Assembly (NCBI GenBank): GCA_947167565.1
Contig: CAMVIN010000007.1
Span: forward strand, 1-40,858
Origin: an uncultured Clostridia bacterium
GTDB taxonomy: Bacteria > Bacillota > Clostridia > Lachnospirales > Lachnospiraceae
DNA length: 40,858 nt
Direction: 5' to 3'
Shown here: piece by piece, positions 1-7,584 of the stretch
Layout: each line of letters begins with the position of its first letter
Numbering within the stretch: the first letter of the stretch is position 1
Notes under the pieces: generated by a model
The model's database searches: none
Told to the model about the DNA's origin: nothing
Seen by the model: the letters and a program-made list of their open reading frames with translations, nothing else
Position numbers and translations under genes: made by a program

Positions 1-198
1 ATTAAAATTCTCAGTCACAAAATCCTTTGCGGTTATTTCTACGTCAAACTCTTCTCCCAGCTCAGCTACCAAAGTTACCAGATCAAATGAATCCAGAACC
101 TTGTCATCTACCAGAGCCTCTTCCTTCTCAAACTCCACATCCTCGTGAAGTTCCTGCAAAATATCCAGTATTGTCTCTCTTACTTCTTCTCTATCCAT
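1..198 (-). CDS. Acyl/peptidyl carrier protein, C-terminus cut by window edge
   Basis: This 66-codon partial frame is missing from the ORF track because it runs off the window. It starts with ATG at 198 behind a GGAG-type ribosome site and is acidic and helical. It carries a DSFDL motif at about residue 38, the usual phosphopantetheine-attachment serine context of carrier proteins (D-S-[FL]). Carrier proteins hold an activated amino or acyl group as a thioester in the cytoplasm. The adenylation enzyme gene lies 29 nt upstream on the same strand, so the pair probably works together: adenylation, then loading. DltC of the D-alanyl-teichoic acid pathway is the closest familiar arrangement. Whether the cargo is D-alanine or another amino acid cannot be told. 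Genes further downstream (such as an MBOAT acyltransferase) would lie outside the window. Confidence 0.8.
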   Translation of the reverse strand, partial: MDREEVRETILDILQELHEDVEFEKEEALVDDKVLDSFDLVTLVAELGEEFDVEITAKDFVTENFN

Positions 199-227
199 CT
201 CTTCTTTCTCCTCTCTTCTTTTAGAAA

Positions 228-1760
228 CTATTCGGATTTTCTCCGTCGTTTCTTTTCTTCATATATTTTTTGTAACTGCACGCGGTCAGTTTTCCCGTTC
301 AGCGTCAGCGGCATACTCTCCAACTGTCGGATTGCGTTTGGAAGCATGTACCGCGGAAGCCGTTCTTTAAGTTCTTTGGTCAATTCCCCTTTGGAAATAT
401 CCCCGACATAGAACAGTACAATTTTGTTTTTCTCTCTGGCGTAAATGCAGCAGCAATTCTTCACACCTTCCACACTATTTACATCCGCCTCAATCTCTCC
501 AAGTTCAATCCGGTGTCCCATATGCTTAATCTGGTGGTCTTTTCTGGCGGCAAATACAAGATTTCCCTCCGAATCCCTCCTTGCCAAATCTCCTGTGCGG
601 TAAATGCGGTCATAAAACTGTGAGTTGCACGGATTCTGCACAAAGACCTCATCTGTCTTTTCCGGCATTCTGTAATATCCCAGTGTCACACCACTTCCCC
701 GGATGCAAATCTCTCCTTCCCCGCCATCCGGGACTTTGTTTCCATTTGTGTCCAGCAGAAGAATTTGTGTATTGGCAAAAGGTTTCCCGATAGGAATCAC
801 CTCATTTTCTTCAAACAGCCGTTCCGCATGATAATAGGTACTGACTCCTGTTGCCTCGGTCGGACCATATAGATTATAGAATTCCACCTCCGGCAGTGCC
901 GACTTCCAAATATTGAACTGCTTAACCGGAAATACCTCACCACAAAAAGTAACGGTTCGAAGATATTCCGGCTTTGCTGTATCAAACGCACCAAACGCAG
1001 ATATCATAGAGAGAGCAGATACCACCCAGTTGATTGTATTGATCTTGTGCTCATTCAGATATTCTACAATCTGAAGCGGAAACATAAACTTCTCTTTCGG
1101 CACAAGCCACGTAGTCGCCCCACATTTCAGAGTGGCATAAATCTCTTTCATGCTCGCATCCCAGTACAACGGTGTCTGATTCGCAAACACACTCTCTTCA
1201 TCAAATCCGAGCACTTCACACAACTGCTCGATGTAATCAATAATTCCCCTGTGACAGACAACAACTCCCTTGGGAACTCCGGTCGAGCCTGATGTGTAAA
1301 AGATGCACACCGGATCAAGCTCTACACTCGCCGTACGAATTCTCCGGAGCAGTTCTTCGTCATACTCTGTCTCACAGCAGGCTCTGTAGTCAAGAATATC
1401 TCCGGCAAAATCAAAGGTCTCTGCCGCCTCTCTGGTGCTGTCATCACAGATCATAAGTTTTGCGTCTGTATTTTTCAATATGAGTTCAATGCGCCGTCTC
1501 GGCATCTCCTCGTCAATCGGCACATAAAAACATCCGCTGTACACAACGCCAAAAAAGGCAGCCAGAAAGTCCGGTGACTTTTTCATGTACACCAAGACCG
1601 GCGCCCGAAAAACTTCTCTTAGCGCCAGTGCTGTACCAAGTCTCATCGCCCGGCCGCGGAATTCAGAGAACGATAAACTCGTCTCCTCATCCGCAAAAGC
1701 GATTTTGTCCGGAAAACATTCCGCTGTCTTTTCTATATAATCTAATACATTTGTCTGCAT
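228..1760 (-). CDS. Amino-acid adenylation enzyme (DltA-like AMP-binding protein)
   Basis: A 510-aa stand-alone member of the ANL (acyl-CoA synthetase/NRPS adenylation) superfamily. It activates an amino or carboxylic acid as the AMP ester and transfers it to a carrier protein. Visible core motifs in order are YTSGSTGVPKGV (A3, P-loop), NLYGPTEAT (A5), YRTGDLARR (A7), GHRIELGEIE (A8) and LTLNGKTDR (A10, with the catalytic Lys). Length matches DltA, about 500 aa. The ORF track starts eight codons earlier, but an AAAGGA ribosome site sits about nine bases before the MQTNVL methionine, so 1760 is preferred. The carrier protein gene follows 29 nt downstream. The specificity code was not derived, so D-alanine activation is inference from the dltA/dltC-like arrangement; an NRPS-like small pathway is the alternative. 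Confidence 0.85.
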   Translation of the reverse strand: MQTNVLDYIEKTAECFPDKIAFADEETSLSFSEFRGRAMRLGTALALREVFRAPVLVYMKKSPDFLAAFFGVVYSGCFYVPIDEEMPRRRIELILKNTDAKLMICDDSTREAAETFDFAGDILDYRACCETEYDEELLRRIRTASVELDPVCIFYTSGSTGVPKGVVVCHRGIIDYIEQLCEVLGFDEESVFANQTPLYWDASMKEIYATLKCGATTWLVPKEKFMFPLQIVEYLNEHKINTINWVVSALSMISAFGAFDTAKPEYLRTVTFCGEVFPVKQFNIWKSALPEVEFYNLYGPTEATGVSTYYHAERLFEENEVIPIGKPFANTQILLLDTNGNKVPDGGEGEICIRGSGVTLGYYRMPEKTDEVFVQNPCNSQFYDRIYRTGDLARRDSEGNLVFAARKDHQIKHMGHRIELGEIEADVNSVEGVKNCCCIYAREKNKIVLFYVGDISKGELTKELKERLPRYMLPNAIRQLESMPLTLNGKTDRVQLQKIYEEKKRRRKSE

Positions 1761-1880
1761 GTTTCTCAATCCTTTGTACTTCAATTAATACTCACAAATA
1801 CTATGATAGCACAAAGTTGAGAAAAGTTCCATGAAAATTTATACCATGTTTTACATTCCTTCGGGTGTAATTATTCATCT

Positions 1881-3512
1881 TCATGAACCATTTCCATAAT
1901 CTTTTTCTCCCTCTGGTTTTGCCGGCGGTGTTCCGCTCGGTTTTCCATTATGATGACCTTTTCCATCCGTATGATTTCTATTACCTCGATTTCCACTACC
2001 GGACTTGTCACCGGAATTACCACTCTGACTCCCTGGTCTGCTCCCTGGTTTCCCACTTGGACGCCCGTTGCCCGCCTTTCTTTCACCAGTTTTTTTGTCA
2101 GATGAGTTGCTGTCTGTTTTGCTTCCTGTTTTACTGTCCGCCTTTCCACTGGAGCCGGACTTTGCCTCTACCGCCTTGCCACTGGATTTTGTTCCGGCTT
2201 TATATTTTTTGCCATTGACATAGAGTGTGTGACCGTTTAAATTGATAGATTTTTTTGCACAAGTAAGACTCGTTATATAAGAATCTGCCGTCAGCGTCCA
2301 TGTAGAATTTCCCTTTAACTCCACATACACACTTCCCGCCTTGCCATCGGAGTTCACAGCCCCCTTGAACTTGGAGCTGTCTGCGAGATACAAATTCAGT
2401 GTCGATACATCATCCACCACGATATCTCCCTTGATGGTCTGCTTTGACGCCTTTACCGTCACGTTCCCGCCATTGGAGCCCTCGCTTCCCCAGCCGGCCG
2501 CTGCCGCTCTGAGAAAAATCCCTTTTGAGTCTTTGTTCGTTATTTGCGCATTTTTTAACGTAATCGTAGCAACTGTATTATTGACAAAAAAGATGTCTCC
2601 GTTTTTGTTGATCAGTGTCCCACCTTCCATTCCAAAAGTGGCTGCCCCCTGTGCCGCATCTCCCGACATAGACTGATAAATCATAACCGCCTGATAATAC
2701 TTTGACTTGTCACTGTTCTTTTTATTGTTATCCGCAGTAAGAGTCACATCCTTTAGTTGAACTGAATTTTTCCCCTCCACGACAACGCCTTGAGATGCCG
2801 TAGAAGTCAGTGTTGCATTGCTGACAGTAATATCCGCTGTCGAATAGATAACCGGTGAGCCTGTTCCGTCTGTCGTATAACTCCCCTTTGTGACCTTTAC
2901 CGTTCCACCGCCCCTGTCTGAACGAATTGCCGCAGAAGAATTCCCCTTGGTATAAATGACAAGATTATCCGCATTCATTGTTCCACCCCCTGTCGTCATC
3001 AGTCCGCCGGAACAATTATTACTCGTATTGATTTGTGAATTCGAGATATTCACTGTGGTCTTTTTTCCATAGGAAAATACCGCATTCGCATGAGCGCCGT
3101 CGCTATCAACTTGAATATTGGTCAAGTTAAGCACAGCACCATTCGTCGCAAAAACTGCAGAGTTCTCTCCATAAAAGTCCGCATCATCTCCCTCCGAATT
3201 GCCGGTCTTCACAACCTTGACATCCTCGTAACTTTCTGTTTTCCCATCAACTTCAATCGCATGGCCACCGTCCGTGCTATTTTTTATTGTCTCCCCCGAA
3301 ACTGCCTGTCCGGACGCTGTCTTACCAAATGCGGAGTCTCCCGAAGAAACCGCAGAATCGGATACCGATCCCCTTTCTAATTCTTGGTTTTCTGAATTTT
3401 TCTCCTGAGACACTACACTACCGTTCTTTCCGTCGGAACTTCCCGCTGAGCCACAAGCCGATAGTCCCACGGCAGCTCCAAGCACAATTGTCAACCATAA
3501 TTTCTTTTTCAT
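1881..3512 (-). CDS. Beta-helix surface lipoprotein with basic Gly/Ser-rich tail
   Basis: A 543-aa exported protein. The start at 3512 follows GGAGG by a proper distance; the track's extra 51 N-terminal residues are upstream leader. A type II signal peptide ends in LSAC with lipidated Cys20. The middle, about residues 90-440, has repeating short beta-strand turns rich in N, G, T and V (for example NISNSQINTSNN, LTNIQVDSDG), the look of a right-handed parallel beta-helix. The last ~95 residues are low-complexity, basic, G/S/K/P-rich, probably disordered and wall-spanning or wall-binding. Beta-helix proteins of this kind act as adhesins or polysaccharide-binding or -cleaving proteins; no catalytic residues could be assigned. 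The gene stands alone: the ATPase gene upstream has its own promoter, and the adenylation gene starts 120 nt downstream. Confidence 0.75.
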   Translation of the reverse strand: MKKKLWLTIVLGAAVGLSACGSAGSSDGKNGSVVSQEKNSENQELERGSVSDSAVSSGDSAFGKTASGQAVSGETIKNSTDGGHAIEVDGKTESYEDVKVVKTGNSEGDDADFYGENSAVFATNGAVLNLTNIQVDSDGAHANAVFSYGKKTTVNISNSQINTSNNCSGGLMTTGGGTMNADNLVIYTKGNSSAAIRSDRGGGTVKVTKGSYTTDGTGSPVIYSTADITVSNATLTSTASQGVVVEGKNSVQLKDVTLTADNNKKNSDKSKYYQAVMIYQSMSGDAAQGAATFGMEGGTLINKNGDIFFVNNTVATITLKNAQITNKDSKGIFLRAAAAGWGSEGSNGGNVTVKASKQTIKGDIVVDDVSTLNLYLADSSKFKGAVNSDGKAGSVYVELKGNSTWTLTADSYITSLTCAKKSINLNGHTLYVNGKKYKAGTKSSGKAVEAKSGSSGKADSKTGSKTDSNSSDKKTGERKAGNGRPSGKPGSRPGSQSGNSGDKSGSGNRGNRNHTDGKGHHNGKPSGTPPAKPEGEKDYGNGS

Positions 3513-3581
3513 AGTTACCTCCATAAATAAGTTCAGCCTTTCCCATTCAATACTAAAATTTATTAACTGTTGATTACACTT

Positions 3582-3610
3582 ATTATAGAGCAGCAACCTT
3601 AAAACAGACT
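3582..3610 (-). promoter_or_regulatory. Possible promoter of the beta-helix lipoprotein gene
   Basis: A perfect TATAAT -10 (3582-3587, minus strand) lies 70 bases upstream of the lipoprotein start. No good -35 is seen at 16-18 bp spacing, which suggests activator dependence. The proximal ~50-bp direct repeat copy begins at 3601, so it covers the -35 region. The repeat may therefore be regulatory as well as a recombination scar. Confidence 0.4.
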
Positions 3611-3652
3611 GAAAAAAGTTAACTACATCAGGCAATGTTCCAAAATTCTTTA
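3601..3652. repeat. Flanking direct repeat, copy A (3' side of the ATPase gene)
   Basis: This 52-bp stretch matches 5195-5243 in the same orientation with a few mismatches and small indels. The longest perfect blocks are aaaaaagttaactacatcag (20 bp) and ttccaaaattcttta (15 bp). Copy A contains the stop codon of the ATPase gene (3650-3652), and its far side covers the -35 region of the beta-helix lipoprotein gene. Together with copy B it brackets exactly one gene plus its control region. Confidence 0.85.
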
Positions 3653-4957
3653 ATCTCTTAAACATCCAATCGGAACTATTTTAACTCCATTGTCAGTGGT
3701 ATATCCCATTGATGCATTTGCGCAAATTACAATTAATGCCGATGGTTCTCTATATACAGCTTTAGGATGTGCAGGGTTTTTAGTTGCAGCCTCATTATGT
3801 TTTATTATTAAATCTCTAAACTTTAGAAGTGATTGCTCTGCTTCAGGGATTTTATTTGCTCCTGTTTTTATTTCAATTAGAGCATATCTACCATCTTCCA
3901 TTTGATATATGGCATCTGCTTCCAGTCCTGTATCATCTGTATAATGAAGTATTCTTGCATTGTGAGCCTCTGCAAACACGAGCAAATCACGTAGTACTAA
4001 ATTTTCAAAAATATGTCCAAACAAATCTAAATCATTTATAAAATATTCTGGTCCTAGTCCTAATGCAGCTATTCCAATCGAAGGATCTACAAATATATGC
4101 TTCTTTCCACTTCTTATTGCTGTCTTAGATCTTATTTGAGGAGTCCATGCATCAATATCTTTTATTACAAATAGTTCCTCAAGTTTTTCAACATAATTAT
4201 CCAATGTAACATCCGTAACATTTTGTGTTGCTTTCACATCTGCAAATATCTTTGTCTTTTTTGCTTTTGTTGCCATATTTCGTGCATATGACCATAACAA
4301 CGTTCTTGCCCATTCCGGATTTCTTTTCACTTTATCTATTGCACTTATATCCGTCTGATATATCTGCCTGTAGTAGTCTTTTGCAATTTCTAGTTTTGCT
4401 GATTTTCTTTTCAATGCCAAGCATCTTGGCCATCCACCTCTGCAAACTATAAAGAACAATTCTTCTAATGTAAGATCAGACATACTACCATCAAAATTAT
4501 ATGTTTCATCTTCAACAATCCTTGATAATGAAATCAGCCCATTAGATTCACCTGTTTCCCATAATGTCATCGGAAACATAGTTACTTCAGTAATTCTTCC
4601 TGTACCCGTGTGTGGTGTATTGATTTTTTTACTTGATGAGCCAGTTAAATAATATTCTCCTACGTTTTCAGGATTGTCATCACAATCCTTTCTTATTGTC
4701 CCCCATATTTTAGTTGCATCTTGCCATTCATCAAACAATATTGGTTTTTTATTTTTTAAAAAAAGTTTAGGCGATGTTTCGGCAACAGCTAAATATCCAT
4801 CTCTCTTTTCTTCATCCTGAAATTCAATAATTGTATTGCAGCGTTCTTTAGCAGTTCTAGTTTTACCGCACCCCTTTGGTCCGATAATATTAATTGCATT
4901 AAACGCCTCTTTTCGCTTATTTAATTCTTCATCTACAATTCTTCTAATATATTTCAT
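3650..4957 (-). CDS. AAA-type ATPase with C-terminal DUF4143 (PD-(D/E)XK-like) domain
   Basis: A 435-aa cytoplasmic protein of the widespread but uncharacterised AAA_14/DUF4143 family. Walker A is GPKGCGKT (about residues 26-33), Walker B is ILFDEWQD (about 73-80), and a sensor-like YLTGSSSKK follows. The C-terminal part, about 200-435, fits DUF4143 and carries a nuclease-like D...ALIEIKTG (ExK) signature. The start at 4957 follows AGGTG; the track's longer N-terminus overlaps the promoter. The gene is clearly more AT-rich than its neighbours. It has its own promoter with three tandem 23-bp repeats immediately upstream, and is bracketed by ~50-bp direct repeats whose proximal copy holds its stop codon. 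This pattern suggests recent acquisition as a single-gene unit. The family has been discussed in connection with mobile or selfish genes and stress, but no function is established. Confidence 0.85.
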   Translation of the reverse strand: MKYIRRIVDEELNKRKEAFNAINIIGPKGCGKTRTAKERCNTIIEFQDEEKRDGYLAVAETSPKLFLKNKKPILFDEWQDATKIWGTIRKDCDDNPENVGEYYLTGSSSKKINTPHTGTGRITEVTMFPMTLWETGESNGLISLSRIVEDETYNFDGSMSDLTLEELFFIVCRGGWPRCLALKRKSAKLEIAKDYYRQIYQTDISAIDKVKRNPEWARTLLWSYARNMATKAKKTKIFADVKATQNVTDVTLDNYVEKLEELFVIKDIDAWTPQIRSKTAIRSGKKHIFVDPSIGIAALGLGPEYFINDLDLFGHIFENLVLRDLLVFAEAHNARILHYTDDTGLEADAIYQMEDGRYALIEIKTGANKIPEAEQSLLKFRDLIIKHNEAATKNPAHPKAVYREPSALIVICANASMGYTTDNGVKIVPIGCLRD

Positions 4958-4982
4958 ATTATTGTTCACCTCGCATAGATAC

Positions 4983-5011
4983 ATTATACATCCATATGTA
5001 ATCACCAGCAA
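4983..5011 (-). promoter_or_regulatory. Promoter of the ATPase/DUF4143 gene
   Basis: On the minus strand TTGCTG (5006-5011) and a perfect TATAAT (4983-4988) are separated by 17 bp, a near-consensus sigma-A promoter. The start codon at 4957 is only about 25 bases from the -10, so the 5' leader is very short. The 23-bp tandem repeats end 5 bp upstream of the -35. Confidence 0.75.
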
Positions 5012-5015
5012 GACT

Positions 5016-5083
5016 ATTTTGTGTTTTTCGGCAAATTTATTTTGTGTTTTTCGGCAAATTTATTTTGTGTTTTTCGATATCTT
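5016..5083. repeat. Three tandem 23-bp iteron-like repeats upstream of the ATPase promoter
   Basis: Units at 5016-5038 and 5039-5061 are identical. The third, 5062-5083, matches for the first 15 bases (attttgtgtttttcg) and then diverges. The core is ttttgtgtttttcggcaaat. The array abuts the -35 box of the ATPase gene, and 23 bp is roughly two helical turns, so repeated protein binding on one DNA face is plausible (autoregulation or activator sites). A recombination or slippage origin is the alternative. Confidence 0.85.
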
Positions 5084-5194
5084 CATTTATTCAGCAAACT
5101 CATCAGCAATTATATTGTTCAAAAATATTATGAGCCTATTTTCTAAATGCTATACTCCTTGTTAATATACATTAGTATCGTGTACCTTTAAGCT
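5084..5194. other. AT-rich spacer between iterons and repeat copy B, no gene assigned
   Basis: Very AT-rich DNA. On the minus strand there is an AAGGAG-like ribosome site near 5155 and a 20-codon open stretch ending ...NNIIADEFAE before a stop, followed by an eight-codon ATG frame that runs into the first iteron. Neither has a convincing start signal, so neither is called as a gene. It may be the remains of a gene or leader carried with the ATPase unit. Confidence 0.4.
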
Positions 5195-5243
5195 AAAACA
5201 GGCTAAAAAAGTTAACTACATCAGCCGTTTCCAAAATTCTTTA
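5195..5243. repeat. Flanking direct repeat, copy B (5' side of the ATPase unit)
   Basis: This is the 49-bp partner of 3601-3652 in the same orientation; it differs by several substitutions and three net deleted bases. It separates the ATPase unit from the end of the ABC operon. Between it and the lipoprotein stop at 5312 lies a 17-mer, aaaccggccaatctcat (about 5272-5288), that also forms one arm of the terminator at 40437-40472. No matching second arm is seen here. Confidence 0.85.
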
Positions 5244-5311
5244 CAGCATAGCGATTTTTTCATGAACCTAATAAACCGGCCAATCTCATTCATCTATTTT
5301 TGTCAAATCTA

Positions 5312-6373
5312 CTACTCCGACTCTTCCTCTAACACCAGATACTCATATCCATACTTTTTCTCCAGTGTCCAACGGCATTTTCCGACCGTTCCCTCTTTTT
5401 CCTTTCCTACCACAAAATCGGAAACAAATGCCGCAGCCGATGTCTCATCCCCACAAATCTCTGCCACAAGATTTGTCATCGTCTCTTTTTCATTTTGGGT
5501 AAAAAGTGGGGTAGAGGCCGTATCGACTCTGCTGTTTGGATTCTTTTCCATTTTTATCTCAAGTTCAAGCGGCTTTCCATCCTTATAGTAAAAATCAATA
5601 CACTTGTTGTATGGGTTGTCACACTCATTCCAACTGCTGATGAAATTCAACCGGTCCATGTAGCCTCCGGCATTGATGGCTCCCACATAAAAGCCGTCTT
5701 TTACTCTCGTCCGGAAAAATTCCTCATATTTTCCCGGCACACGGAGCAGTGCCTTGGGAATTTGAATCTGCAATCCGTATTCATCAGCTCCCGCTATTAT
5801 AATAATTTCAACGCCCTGACGGACAAGGCTCAGATACTCTGTCTCTTGTTTGCGTTTCTCTTCATATTCAGCAGCAAATGTCTGAAAAGGAGCAACAAGG
5901 TTCGCAGCGCCTAAACGTTCTAATTTATTTAGAACCTCTTCTATTTTCCCTGTATAAATGATATCATCAAACATATAATAGCCGGATATATTTCCGAACT
6001 TTGAATCTTCCTCATCCATTTCATCCGAAGAATAAGCATCTTCAGAACTCAAAGAAAAAGCCCGTTCCTGCACAGAATTCCAATCCCTCCAATCCGGAAC
6101 AAGTAATTCTTTCGTCTTCTCATCACGTTCAAAAATGTTATCCCCATAAACATCCATTTCAATTAACATATCCTGCAGCCGGTTAAGGAACTCACCGCTC
6201 TCCTTTCTCGTCACAATAGGAACCGGCTCCTTTTCCTCATCCCACGTTACTTCATACACACTGTCAACAAATGGTTTCTTTTCTGCCTTCGCCTGTTTTA
6301 GGACAGCATCCTCTCCGCATCCCGTCAACAAAAATCCAACGCATAGCACCAAAATAATTCCTTTTTTGTTCAT
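5312..6373 (-). CDS. Lipoprotein of the YtrA-type ABC operon (paralogue 1)
   Basis: A 353-aa predicted lipoprotein. The start at 6373 is set by GGAGG seven bases upstream; the track's longer frame overlaps the permease gene. The signal peptide ends LLTGC with Cys19. It is a paralogue of the protein encoded at 8912-10003. Both share FVDSxY near the N-terminus, VKDGF followed by (V/I)GA(I/L)N and GGY, the block KDGKPLEL, and a C-terminal GTVGK motif. The last gene of the operon, it starts 17 nt after its partner permease. Pairing of each permease with one lipoprotein implies an extracytoplasmic subunit of the transporter. No known domain was recognised, and the ligand is unknown. Confidence 0.75.
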   Translation of the reverse strand: MNKKGIILVLCVGFLLTGCGEDAVLKQAKAEKKPFVDSVYEVTWDEEKEPVPIVTRKESGEFLNRLQDMLIEMDVYGDNIFERDEKTKELLVPDWRDWNSVQERAFSLSSEDAYSSDEMDEEDSKFGNISGYYMFDDIIYTGKIEEVLNKLERLGAANLVAPFQTFAAEYEEKRKQETEYLSLVRQGVEIIIIAGADEYGLQIQIPKALLRVPGKYEEFFRTRVKDGFYVGAINAGGYMDRLNFISSWNECDNPYNKCIDFYYKDGKPLELEIKMEKNPNSRVDTASTPLFTQNEKETMTNLVAEICGDETSAAAFVSDFVVGKEKEGTVGKCRWTLEKKYGYEYLVLEEESE

Positions 6374-6390
6374 AACAACCTCCATTCTGC

Positions 6391-7584
6391 CTAAACTCTC
6401 TTCCAGATTTTTGTCAAATGGAAAAGCAAATAAAAACTTCCGGATATCAGTAGCCACAAAACGAGGCATCTGGTCCACGACACATGAGAAGTGGCATTAG
6501 ATATAAGATAATCATTTAAAAAATAAGTTGCAAACGCTCCTAAAGAAGTGCTGATGCCAATGTTGATACCTACGCGGCCGATTGCTGTCGGAATCCGGCT
6601 GTTAATCCGTGCCAGATCCTGTTTTTGATTAATCCACCACGCAAGCCAGGTACATCCAACCAATATAGCAGCCGCAAGCCCAAAGGAAATCCATATATTC
6701 CCATACGACAAAACTGCAGTCCGATTCGGTAGATATTCTGCGCCTTTTGGACTATAATCGCTATTTGAAAAATATCCCATCACCGAAAAATATCCGTACC
6801 GATATCCCAGCGTCCGCCCCTCAAACATTCCGAAATAACGCTTCAAGCAGTTTAAAATCACATCAGCCTTTCCCGATTGGAGAAACGGACTCATGGACAC
6901 AGAAATATGCCAACCCACAGTCACAAGACCGAGAGGCCAAAACAGAGCTCCAGCCCCCACAATCGCGCTAAAAATTGAATTTCTTATCAGGTAGGCAACC
7001 AACATATAGACCGAGTACATTGCCAGCAGCGTAAGCCAGAACAAAAGCAGTGAACGAATGGTATGAAAAAGAGTGTCAGCACCCGCAAACTGATGAAAAA
7101 ACGGGGATAGCACATTGTTTTTGATAATAATTGGCTCAAAATAAAATTTTTGAACCAGAACGCCAACTCCAATCACAAGACACCATACTGTAATCATACT
7201 GTAACTTACAAGCACCTTTGCAAAAAATTTCTCTTTCTGAGTAAACGGAAGGGAATTCAAGTATTCTCTTTGATTCCTCTTCTGCAAATCCGCAAACTGC
7301 ACCATAGCCATGACAGCAAACGCCACCACACACAGACAGACTGTATTTCGAAGCACTTCAATCAGAATATATCCAAAGATACTCCCACTAACAAGGTTAC
7401 CGGCTGCACTGTAACTGTTAACGCCTACTCCTCTCACAGGAGACAAGAGGTAATGCAAAGAACCGAAAACCTCTCCCACAACCACCAGCGATGCAATCAT
7501 CCCCAGCACAAAGAAAATCAGCATATGTTTCATTTCATATCGAAACAAGACACGAGATCTGTTCGCCCTTTTTTTCTTATTCAT
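6391..7584 (-). CDS. ABC-2-like permease 1 of the YtrA-type operon
   Basis: A 397-aa integral membrane protein with a first hydrophobic segment around residues 18-40, several further membrane helices, and a final pair near the C-terminus. The start at 7584 follows AAGGTGG and overlaps the end of the ATPase gene by eight bases, which implies translational coupling. It is clearly paralogous to the permease at 10014-11237: both begin with a basic stretch then V-L-F-x-Y-E-M, both contain a NSLPFTQ or SSLPFTQ loop, an LLLFWLTL(L/I)AMY helix, and a cytoplasmic QDL(A/T)RINxxIPT segment. These loops resemble ABC-2 membrane subunits. It probably forms a transporter with the single ATPase of the operon and the second permease or a homodimer. 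The transported compound is not evident. Confidence 0.8.
   Translation of the reverse strand: MNKKKRANRSRVLFRYEMKHMLIFFVLGMIASLVVVGEVFGSLHYLLSPVRGVGVNSYSAAGNLVSGSIFGYILIEVLRNTVCLCVVAFAVMAMVQFADLQKRNQREYLNSLPFTQKEKFFAKVLVSYSMITVWCLVIGVGVLVQKFYFEPIIIKNNVLSPFFHQFAGADTLFHTIRSLLLFWLTLLAMYSVYMLVAYLIRNSIFSAIVGAGALFWPLGLVTVGWHISVSMSPFLQSGKADVILNCLKRYFGMFEGRTLGYRYGYFSVMGYFSNSDYSPKGAEYLPNRTAVLSYGNIWISFGLAAAILVGCTWLAWWINQKQDLARINSRIPTAIGRVGINIGISTSLGAFATYFLNDYLISNATSHVSWTRCLVLWLLISGSFYLLFHLTKIWKRV

Noticed and set aside
1871-2149. 92-aa minus-strand ORF
   Set aside because: Alternate frame of the low-complexity tail of the beta-helix lipoprotein; the real frame is supported by the signal peptide and ribosome site.
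5084-5160. Small leader peptide gene upstream of the ATPase
   Set aside because: The open frames are very short and lack a properly spaced start codon and ribosome site.
3650-5243. Insertion sequence carrying the ATPase gene
   Set aside because: No terminal inverted repeats or transposase were found; the bracketing repeats are direct, so it is reported as a cassette rather than an IS.
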